Of a stretch of 64,000 nucleotides of DNA, positions 29,101 through 41,100 are shown one piece after another. Under the pieces are notes generated by a model, which was not told the origin of the DNA, ran no database searches, and worked only from the letters and a program-made list of their open reading frames with translations. Numbering within the stretch: position 1 is the stretch's first letter; every line of letters begins with the position of its first letter. The stretch is from an uncultured Bartonella sp. (GTDB lineage: Bacteria; Pseudomonadota; Alphaproteobacteria; Rhizobiales; Rhizobiaceae), in NCBI RefSeq assembly GCF_945277285.1, contig NZ_CALYPR010000001.1, positions 496,001 through 560,000 of the forward strand. The letters are read 5' to 3'. The position numbers and the translations under genes were made by a program.

Positions 29101-32100
29101 TGGTCTTGCCTGGAATGAATGATCGCCGTTTGTTAGGGCTGTATCCGGTGTATATGTCCAAGTATATTGCCCATTCTGTTCGACAACATCGGCTTCACCG
29201 ATTTTTACACCATGGTCATAAATGAAGACCTTCTTGGTATCGGCAGTGGCTAAACCGCTATAGGTTGGCTTATCGTCATTCGTTGTTTCATTATTATTAA
29301 TGATACCTGTATTTTCAGGGACATCATCAATGAGAGTAACTGAACTCAAAGCATCAGGAGCTGTCAAATCGAGATTATAATCGAACACACTTGAAGGCTT
29401 GCTTTCGTTACCGGCAGCATCAACCGAAGTTGCGGTGAAGTGATGGTCTCCTTCCGATAATGGACTTTGGACCGAATATTCCCAATTGCCATTTGCATCG
29501 GCGCGTACGCTATCGACAAGATGCGTTTTGCCATCGACAGTATCATAGATATTAACAATACCGTTCGGTTCAGCACCATGACCTTTCAGTGTAGGTGTCG
29601 TATCATCGCTTGACTGACCGGAAGTCAAACTATTCGATTGGGTCTGACCGACATCGTCACCGGCACTATCAATCACCGGAACATTATTGTTTTTCGTGTC
29701 GACAAACAGCGCAAAACTGTCAGACTTTGACGAACCGTTTGGAAGCAAAGCCTCGGCGACAATGGTATAGCTATTATCGGTAAGCGCCTTGTCGGTTGGC
29801 CAGGTAAATGTCCAGTCACCATTTGCATCGGCATTAACGGAACCGATAAAAGTTTTCACTCCGCCGATAAGCGTATAAATGCTAACGGTTGAATTGGCAG
29901 TTGCACGCCCATGCAATTCCGGTGTTGTGTCATTGGTAATGCCACCGTCAGCAACCTTTCCGGTATAATTCTTCTGGTCATCAACAGCATATAGAATGCT
30001 GACATCAACATTTGTCGGATCAACAGTGATCGATGACGAATTGCTTTTTGCACTTTCATTCCCTGCAGCATCGGTTACTGATGTTGCAAATTCGTACGAC
30101 CCTTTATCAAGCGGATTTGCCGGTGTCCATGACCAGTGACCCGACGCATCAACAGTTGTCTCGCCAAGTTTGACATAGGAACCGTTTACTTTGTTGTAAA
30201 TGTTAACCTTGTCTCCTACCTGCGGGTTTTGAATAGTGCCGCTGAACGTCGGTGTCTGATCAGGTGTTGTATCACCGTTTGAAATTGCACCGGTTTTGGG
30301 AGCCTGATCGGAATTGAGAGTTGGAACGTCCGGCTGGTTTGGTGCATGACTATCATAGATGATCGAATAATCACCGGTCATCGAGCTTGGAATGCCCGTC
30401 TGATCGACCGCCTGAACTGCAAAGTTATATTGTGTTCCAAGACCGTTTGTCGATGTATCTTTCAAGGCATAAGCTGCTGGAAGCTTGAACGTCCATGTAC
30501 CATCTTCTTTAACAATAACCGGATTATCATCGGTATTGATTTCCGTCCCGTTCAAATAGATGTGAATGCGTGTGCCAACAGTTCCCATGCCGTGAAGCGT
30601 TGGCGTTGCATCATCCGTGGATTGGCCTTTTTGCAAATAAATGAGTCCACCATCCGGATTGTTATAATCATCAATAATATTGGTGATTGATGGTGTGCCC
30701 GGAGCATGTCCGGCAAAATTGAAATCCCATGATACATCTTCAAGAGGTGTACGATTGCCTGCTGCATCAATAGCTACCAGATGGAAGTGGTGTTGTCCTG
30801 GAGTAATGGCTTTATCAGGCGTTATTTTGAACGATCCGTCCGACTCAATAATACCCTCTCCAATCTTGGTATTTCCATCATAAAGTTCTACCGTGCCGCC
30901 TATTGCACCAGAAACTGTTCCAGCTCCTGCCTGAACTTCCGGATAATTATCATCAGTTGCGCCACCTGAATGCGGGATCTCACCTGTTATCGGTTCTTGG
31001 TCGTCCCAGAGCTTGATATTTTGTGTATTTCCCCAAACTGGCGGGGTCGTATCGACGTAAAGATAGAAATCATCACTCGATTTGCCCTCGTTTCCTGCGG
31101 CATCCTTGACAATGGCAACATATTTATAATTACCTTCGGCAAGTTCAGAAAGCTGATACTGCCAGCTGTAACTGCCATCGGTATTTTTAGTAAGGCGTAT
31201 GTTATCAGCGACACTATGAAGATTACCTTTATCATCACGATAATAAAGATGAACGACATCACCCGCATTTGCACCTTTTACAGTGCCTTTAAGAAGTGGT
31301 GACTTGTCGTTCGTAGTTGATCCTGAAGCATAATCCCCTACTTTACTTTCAACATCATCATAAAAACAATCAATTGTCACAGTATAACCATCGACGGGTG
31401 GTGTTGTATCAACCGTCATATCCTGCGATGTTTCATTGCCAACGTTACCCGCTGCATCGACAACGCGCGCTTTGACATGATAGACCTGATCGGAAAGTTC
31501 ATGTCCCTTTTCGACTGTATAAGAATATTTTCCGGTCGACGAATTATACGTTGCTTTGACCCACGTAAGGCCATTATCGAGAGAAATCTCTACATGCTCG
31601 TTGTCTGCCAACGGCTTGTCCACACTTACAAAAATCGTCGGATTTTTGTCCTGTGTCACGAAGTCTGTATTTGACGTTCCAGAATCGTTCAACAAGCCTT
31701 CGATTGTCGGTATTGCGCTTGGTGGAATTGTATCGACGATAAATTCTGAACCCTGACAATCCGTACCTTCGTTGCCTGCACTATCTACTGGACGGGCGGT
31801 TAATGTATGTTCACCTTCCGAGAGTTTTTTATCCTCTCCAGGTGTGAACGACCACGTTCCATCAGCATTGACAGTAGTGGATCCAATAAAATTACCATTG
31901 TCATAAATATTGACAGTTTTCGCGTCTGATGGAGCCTTTCCCTTATATTCAGGCCGATTGTCATTGGTATACTGGCCGGTCGTAAGTTGACCAATAAAAT
32001 CGTTGGCGTCGTTTTTTACATCGTCGGTTACCGAAACCGTATCATTGGCAATCGGGCTAGGTGGTGTAATATCGACAATCACATCATAATTTGAAGAGTG

Positions 32101-35100
32101 TTGGCTCTCGTTACCTACCTCATCTACGGTTGTTGCTGATAGATGATGTGTCCCTTCGTTAAGTGGAGAAGGAGGAGTAAAACTCCATTTCCCTTCACTA
32201 TCGGCTGTAACGGAACCGATGAGCTTGCTCTCTCCTTTTTCATTAGTGTCATAGATATTGACCTTCTGGTAGGGCTTTGCACCACTTCCGATGATTGTCG
32301 GAGTTGTGTCATCGGTACTCCTGCCATTTCCGATATCATTTTGTACAGTACCAACATCATCGGTTACTTTATCAATTGACGGCTTTTGATTGTTGGTTAT
32401 ATCGACATCGAAATTGAAGTCGGCTGTCGACTTTACCCCCGTTGCACTCGTGGTTTCAGCGTGAATGACGAAATGACCTTCACCAAATTTTTCACTGTCC
32501 TTAACCTGATATGACCAATTGCCTTCACTATCGGCCGTCACACTTGCCAATTGATGAACGTTATTATTGGCATCGGTATAAGTAAGAATGACAACCGCAT
32601 TCGGAGTTGCCTTACCGACAATAAGTGGTGTTCGGTCATCGGTCTTATCATTGTTTGCAACATGTGATTCAAGAGGTGCTTGATCATCGACAAGATAATC
32701 AATGCTGACATTGGTCGTGCTTGTATCAATTTTGACGTTGGTAGCCGAGCCCTTGACACTTTCATTGCCGGCAGCATCGCTCACAGAAGTTTGGAACTGG
32801 TGATTACCGTTTGATAACGGATCCTTCGGTGTCCACGACCATTCACCCTGATCGTTTACCCGTACCTCACCGACTTTGACGCCATCCTGATAGATGTTAA
32901 CCTTGTCACCGGGCTGATGCCCATTGACTTTGCCACTCAGTGTTGGCGTCGAATCGGCGGTGACTCCGTTGATGGTTGTGCCCTGATCATCTTTGGCAGT
33001 TGGAGCATCGGGAGCGTCAGGAGCTTGTCTGTCAACAACAACTGGATAACCACCTGTTTCGGAGCTCCAGGTTTTACCATCCTTATCAAGTGCTTTTGCG
33101 GTAATGATATGACGTGTACCATTCGGATCCGTTGAAGGATTAGAAAGCGCTGGAATTGTTGTTTCCCACGTTCCGTCATCCTTCACAGCTGCAGTAGCAA
33201 CTTCTACACCATCGACATAAATGTGAACAATCGAACCGGTTGTTCCTGTGCCTTTGATAAGTGGTGTGGAATCGTTTGTAACCTGCTCTTTCTGAATCGT
33301 ATTGCCATTGTCATCAAGAACATTGATGATGGATGGTGTTGCAGGGGCATGACCAACGAAGTGGAAATCCCATGCGGCCGTTCCCTGTGGCTGTTCGTTT
33401 CCAGCATGATCGACAGGTTTTGCAACAAAACTATGATCGCCTTGACGAAGCGGTAAAGTTGGTTCAACGCTCCAAGATCCGTCACTATTGACTTTAGCGT
33501 GACCAACAAGCTTGCCGTTGTCATAGAGATTAATAGAATCCACTTTTGTCGGATCGACCGAATGAGCAGCTCCAGTCAATGTCGGACGGCTGTCATCAGT
33601 GGTTGCACCATGGCTAATTGTTCCAATCGTCGGCAATTGGTCGTCAACAAGATCAAGACCTGTTTCATTAATAGCAGGGGGCGGCGTTGTTGTAACATCC
33701 ATGCCGAAGCCTGAAGATGCCTGTCCCAGATTGCCGGATTCGTCAGTTATAACTCCCCTAAATTCGTGATAACCGTCATCGAGATGGTCTTTTGCGATAC
33801 CACCGGGAATGCCTTTGACATCAAACTTCCAATTGCCCGACCCGTCAACTTTTGCCGTGCCGATTGTCACCCAGTTATCGCCGATTTTAACTTGCACAGT
33901 GACATAATCGCCGGCTTTCATACCTGACGTATGCCCGTTCAAGGTTGGTGTATTATCATTCGTTGCTTCACCATTCAGACGGCTCTTCGAACCACCCTCC
34001 TCATTGACATCATCGGTAAAGCTGTCAATCGTAATCGCGTAATCGCCACCGATCGGCTTGGTCGTATCAATAGCCACGGCTTGTGCCGGGCCTTCTTTGA
34101 CATTACCCGCATCATCAACAACACGCCCGAAAATATTATGGACGCCTTCACTCAGATGGTAATTCGAGTGGTCGTAATACCAATAGCCATCAGTCTCGTC
34201 ATAAGTGGCATCATACCATTTTCCATCGACGTTTACCTGAACCTTGTAACCGGCTGGCAATTTTTCACTGACACCAAATTTGAAAACAAGGCTGTCGTCG
34301 CTGGTCTTGAAGTCGCTATCGCTTGAACCGCGATCTTCAGTAATCGAAACAAGCTTTGTCGTCTGCGTTGGCGCATCAGTCTTAATTGTAAGCTCATAAT
34401 CGGTATAGCTTGCACTGTCGACACCAAGTTTGTTGGTTGTCTGCAGCTTGAAATGGTGAGTACCAGGAGTAAGCTCGTCAACCGTGCAAACCCAATGACG
34501 ATCGTTGTCGATAACGGCCGAGCCGATCTTCACAAGTTTTCCGTCAATCTCGTCATAGATAGTGATTGTATCTCCGGGATTGCCCTCGCCATAAAATGTC
34601 GGTTTTGTATCATTAGTTTTAGCTCCCGACACGAGATCATCCGTGTTCAACGGTACGTCATCCTGAACACGTGTAATATCCGGTTGGGAAGGCGGTGTAT
34701 TATCAATATCAAGCGCGAAGTCAGAGTGATAATTGTTACCGTTCGGAGCCGTTACAGCGGCCGTATATACATGGTGACCATTTGTTTGTGTCGGAAGTTC
34801 AAATGACCAGTTTCCATGTTCGTCAGAAGTAACCTTTCCGATCTCTTTTTCACCTTCTTTTATGGTAACGACTGTATTCGGACTGGTCGTACCAAAAAGC
34901 GTCGGCGTAGTGTCATCTGTCTTATCGCCATTTGCGAGGTCTTTGACAATGTGCCCCTCATTATCCGCCGCGTGATCTATCGACACCATAATTGACGTAC
35001 TATCAACGATGAAGCCGAATGCCGGACTGGGGTCACTTACATTGCCGGCCTTATCGGTATAAGTCGTGGTTATTGAATGTTTACCCTGACCGAGATTGGT

Positions 35101-38100
35101 CGGTGTATAGCTCCAATTACCATCACCATCAGCCGTAACAGTCTGAATTAGCTTTGTCTTGCCGTCTACAGTGTCATAAATATTGACGACAACACTGCCC
35201 TCATCTGCTTTTCCGTGAATAGTAGGTGCTTTGTCATCAATTGTGGTGTTTTGATCGACCGTTCCCTGTTTATCACCAACATGGTCTTCCAACTTTGGCA
35301 GAGCCGGAGTTGTCGGTTTGATAGTATCGACATTGATCGGCCAGAAACCCGTTTTGTCCGACTCCTGTCCGGCACTATCACTAGCGGAAGCGCGAATTTG
35401 CCAGCTGTCACCATTCGGCAAAATTCCAACAGCGGATGGGTCAATAGCAACTGCCCAATGGCCATCGCCCCCTACACGTACATTTTTAGCGACAAGTTTA
35501 TCACCTATATAGATGTTGATAAACGAACCAGCGTCACCTGTTCCTTTGATAAGCGGTGTTGCATCATTGGTATACTGGTTTTTATCAATGAACTTTCCAT
35601 CCGGATGATTTGCGTCGATCGCATTCGATTCGTTGTTGTAAATGCCGGTAATAGCCGGCATTCCGGGGGCAGCCCCTGCAATATCGAAATCCCAGGTCTT
35701 GCCTTTTCCTTCATTGCCTGCATCATCGGCCGGACGGGCTTCGATTTTATGAGTTCCCGAGCTCAGGCGCGGCGTATAGGACCATGTACCATCTGCTGCG
35801 ACATTGACGATTTTTGCAAGTTCTCCATCAATATAGATGTGGACTTTCGTAACATCGCTTCCTGCTGCGAGTTTGCCTTTGATTTCCGGTGTTTTATCGT
35901 CGGTGACCTTGCGGCCCTGATCATTGATATTCCATGCTGTCGTGCCACCAGAACCATCAAATTCGCCGGTTTGCGGGCCTTCATCATCCCACAAGCCAAT
36001 ATTGTCACCAAGTGTTCCGGTCGGACCTTTGGTATCAACTTCAAATCTATATGCCGGCGAAGGCTGCCCCTCGTTTCCTGCACGATCAACCGGACGTGCC
36101 GTCCATTCATGCACACCATCGGCTATGCCATGCCCCGACGCGTCAGTTGGCGGCGTAAACTTCCAATCGCCATTTTCATCGACTTTGGCGGAACCAATCA
36201 ACTTCAGTTGGCCGGTAGACGGATCCTTGTCATAAATGTTCACTGATCGGGTATCACTTGAAATAGCGCGTCCACTTATCGTCGGCGTATCATCATTGGT
36301 AAGCTTGATCTTTCCACCTTGACCGTCATCCTTGTCGAGCCAGTTCTGGAATTCACCAACATTTGTTTCCTTGTCATCAACAAGTTTGATAGTGCTGTCA
36401 TCAAGAACCGGCGGTGTACGGTCAATGAAAAGATTATAAGGGTCGGTCGATTTGCTTTCATTGCCGACGCTATCTGTCTCTGTCACAATAAATGCATACT
36501 TTGTCGGACTATGGGCGGGATCATCAGTCAGAGCAACAGTCGGCGTGACAGACCATGTGCCGTCCTCATTCACCGTTGTCTGGCCAATAAGCTTGCGCAC
36601 GCCATTTTCATCAACCGTATAAAGTTTAATGATATCTCCGGCTACACCTTTACCGTTGAAAGTCGGTGTTGTGTCGTCGGTAACATCACCGGTCTTCAAG
36701 GCCCGGTTGCCTGTTGGATAGACCGCCGGATCATTGCCAACATTGTCGATAACCTCAATAAGCTGCGGGGTATCCGGTGCAGCTGTATCAATATGTAAGC
36801 TGAAGTGATGCTCGACCTTATTGCCGGCACTATTCGTTAGAGACGCAATATATTCATGTATCTTGTCTTCGCCGACATTTTGCTGGTTCGGCAACTGGAG
36901 TTCCCATGTACCATCATCTTTGACTTTCGTCTGATAGGTAGCACCGGTCGCCTTGTCGACTATTGTCACCGTTTGTCCGGCTGTACCACGACCGACAAGC
37001 TTCGGCGTTGCATCATTGGTGGCACCACCATTGACGATATTTTTCGCGTCTTTGTTATAATCATCAACAGCGTAATCAATTTTAACATCAGGCGGTGTCA
37101 AATCAAGATTGAACCCTAACGGGTCACTTGCGTCGCTCACATTGCCAGCCGCATCAGTCAACGTTGTTGTGATACTGTGTGCACCTGCTTGCAGCGGAGT
37201 GGTCGGCGTCCATGACCACGTGCCGTCCTCACGAACAGTAGTTTGTCCTATAACTTTACCGTTATCGTAAATGGTGACAATGGAATTCTTTTCGCCTTTA
37301 CCTGAAAGATGTGGCAGATCCTCGTCATAGGTCTTACCTTCTTCAATGCTTCCGTGTCGATCACCAGAATTATCTTCTGCTTTTACAACATCGGGCTTTG
37401 CCGGTGCTGTCGTATCACGATTGATCCAGCTATCGCCAGATGGCGCCCCTACTGTCCCCGCATCATTTCTGGCATCGGCAACAAAACTATAACGACCATC
37501 GGCAATGGCTTTACGAGTCTCTACCGAAACAGTACTCAAATCGACAGTTTCAGACCAGCTACCAGAGTCATCACTTTTTGTGGTTGTAAATTTATGGATG
37601 ATAACGCCGTTACTGTCTTTCAAATAAACGGTAATGATAGAATTAGCCGGTGCACTCCCTTGAAGATGGAATATATTTTCCTTCGTCGGATTGTCCCAGG
37701 TATAGGGTGCATTATTCGTGCCCGTTGTGGCTGAATCGATCGAAGTCTGGCCCACTGTAGCCATATCGAGAACAAATGGAAACGACGTGCGTGCTCCTTC
37801 GACACCCGCTTTGTTTTCATATGCAACTTCGAAATTATGATTATTGCCGGCTTTCAATGTCGGCGTATATTCCCATGTTCCGTCATCTTTAACCGGAATT
37901 TTGGTCAATAATTTACCGTTATCATATATGTTAATTGTCGAAATCCGGCCGGAATTCAACAAATCTGCCGGCAAATGCCCTTTGAGCGTCGGCGTTGTAT
38001 CATCAGTAATGATAACTTTTTCACCATGTTGTCCGTTACGGCTCGCCCACTGGCCATCACGATAGGAACCGACAATTGATCCAGCATCGTCAATAAGATC

Positions 38101-41100
38101 AACTTCATCTTTGCCGCCGCCCATCGCCGGAACCGGCTCGGTGTCAAAGCTTAATAGGAATTTGTCGGAATGCTTACTTTCATTACCTGCCGGATCCGTT
38201 GCCGTTAACGTAAATTCATGTGTTTTCCCAGTATCATTAATTGGGCTTGTCGGCGAAACACTCCATGTACCATCGTCTTTTACAGTCGATTGGCCAATAA
38301 GCTTGTCACCATCATATAATTTGATGACATCTCCGGGATTACCTTTGCCGAAAAATGTCGGCGTTGTATCATCCGTCGTGTCGCCACTATGAAGTTCCTT
38401 ATCGCCATTCGTAATGTTGGTTGCGTTATCTTTATTGCCAACATTGTCAATTGCCTTATCGACGACCGGTGCATCCGGTGCCTTGGTATCAATCGTCAAA
38501 TGAAAATCGACAGACTGGCTATTGCCTGCTGCATTCGTAATTGTGGCTTTATAGGTATGCGTTACCTCCTGATTATCTCCGGCTTGATTGACCAGTTCTA
38601 CTTTCCAATTACCATCTTTATCAACGGTTGTTGTCCCAACGACATTGCCATTTTCATCTGTTACAACAACCGACTGTCCGGCCGTACCGCGCCCATAGAG
38701 AGTTGGCGTACGATCGTCTGTCACACCGTGATCATGGACATCATCGCGCACCGAGCCTTCATCATCGTGAACCCCGTCAACAAAAATTTTGACACCTGAT
38801 TTATCAACCGTCATTTTGACAGGTGCACTTTTTTCACTTTCGTTACCTGCTGCATCTGTCAAAGTGGTCGTTAAACTATGATCTCCGCCTTTAAGCGGCG
38901 GAACAGGTGTCCAAGTCCACGTCCCGTCGTCTCCAACGACGGTTTCGCCAATCGGCGTTTTTCCGTCATTATCATAAATCTTGACAACTTCGCCTTTTTT
39001 ACCCTTCCCCGACAACGTCGGCGTGTCATCATCGGTCGTCGATCCCGAGATGATTGCACCCTGTTTTTCTCCAACATTATCCGTTGCATTGGCTGCATCC
39101 GGCGTATCGGGAGCTGTCGTATCCCGATCAAGCCAATGTGGTCCCGATGCATCTGTTGCAGTGCCTTTGCTGTCAACAGCACTTGCTTTGAAACTGTATT
39201 CTCCGTCCTTCAAAGGCGGATTAAGATGTGACAAATCTCCTGTATTGACCGACCATGAGCCGTCTTTAGAAACATCCGTTGTCCATTCTAATGGTTCGCC
39301 CTTAAAATTCTTGACCGGATTGCCATCCTTGTCATAAAGCCTGAGCGTTACTTTACCTGAAGACGGCCCGCCACCTGTAACAAAGAAACTGTTAGAATTG
39401 GTTGGATACCCGGATTCATGATAATGCCCCTGATCATCCTGTACCTGCTGTATAGAAGGCGGCCCCGCACGATTGAGGTCAACCCAAAAATCATAATCAT
39501 CAGGATTTGACTGTTCACCGACTGTGCCAAATTTATTGACGATGGCTGCACTCAGTCGATGAGCACCTTGTAACCATTCCTGATTATATTCCCATGTACC
39601 GTCACTCTTGACCTTCGTTTCGCCAATCTTCTTACCATTGTCGTAAATGTTGATGTGATCAACGTTTGCAACATCATAGCCACTGGGAAGTTTACCTTTA
39701 AAGACAGCGTGATTATCATCGGTAACTTTCTTATGATCGCTGTCGCGTGTCGCCCAATCTTTATAGGAGCCGGTAACCGATCCGACATTGTCGATAACGT
39801 CAAGGCTTTGTTTATTTATTACAGGTGGTACCCCGCGCTCGAAATCAAAATCGCCATTAACGTGGTCACTTTCGTTACCTACACGATTTTTCGTATAAAC
39901 TTCAACGTCATAATGACCTTTGGTCAGTTTGTACGCAGCCGGAAGTTTGAACGCAAATGTCCCATCATCGCGAATAACTTTTTCACCTGAACCTCTTGTG
40001 GATCCGGATTCATTGAGCGTGTTGCGGTCAATGACAAATTCATGTCCATTCAGTTTAATGATGAGGTGGGTTACATCCTTACCGATGCGTCCACAAAATA
40101 CCGGAGTTTCATCATCTGTTTTGCCTCCGACAAGCGGCAAATCACCGGTGATTTCCGGATAATTGTCGACAACGCGAAAATCTTCAACTTTACTCGGATT
40201 ACTGGTGTCAATATTGACATTGAATTCGCTGCCCGCACCTTCATTACCCGCAGCATCCGTAATAGTTGTAACAAGCTTATGATGGCCTTCACTTAAAGGC
40301 TTAGTCGTTTCGACCGACCAATTACCATCTTTCCCGACAGTGCCTTGACCAACAAGTGTGCGATGACCATTTTCATCGGTGTCATAGATATTTACAATTC
40401 CGCCGGGCTCCCCCTTACCTGTCAAAGTCGGGGTTTTGTCATTAGTATAATCACCATCATGAAGTATACCATTTCCAGCCTCAGGATCCGGAGCAACATT
40501 ATCCGCTCCTTGACTAATCTCTGGTGCGTTCGGTGCCAAAGTATCACGATCAAGATTATGGGCATTGGAAGGACTGGTTAGAGAACCTTTCGAATCAATA
40601 GCATCTGCCTTGAAACTATATTTGGCATCTTTCAATGGCGGATTAAGATGCGAAAGATCACCCGTATTAACAGACCAGCTGCCAGATTCAGAAACATCAG
40701 AAGCCCATTCCAATGCACGACCATTTGCATCAACAACTTGATGACCGTCTTGGTCGTAAAGCTTAACGGTAACTTTGCCATTTGCTGGGCCATTACCTTT
40801 CAGCACGAAGCTGTTTGAATTTGTCGGCTGACCATCAATATGCTGAGCCCCTTTGCCATCAATAACTTCAGCAATTGTCGGCGCGGAAGAAGAGTCAGTA
40901 TCAACATCAAAACTGAAATCACTTGGATTGCTCTGCGGTCCAACAGTACCTGTTTTGTTTACAACCGCTGCACTCAGACGATGGTGTCCTTTCGACCATT
41001 CTTGGGAATATTCCCACGTTCCATCAGATTTAACTTTTGCCTCACCAATCTTCGTGTCACCATCGTAAATATTGATATGACTGATTTTGCTTACATCGTA

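Noticed and set aside
23314-36246. Long plus-strand open frames opposite the giant adhesin gene (for example 23314-24195 and 35215-36246)
   Set aside because: They are antisense shadows of the repetitive coding sequence; they have no ribosome sites and no family features, and the minus-strand frame is continuous for 19.6 kb.
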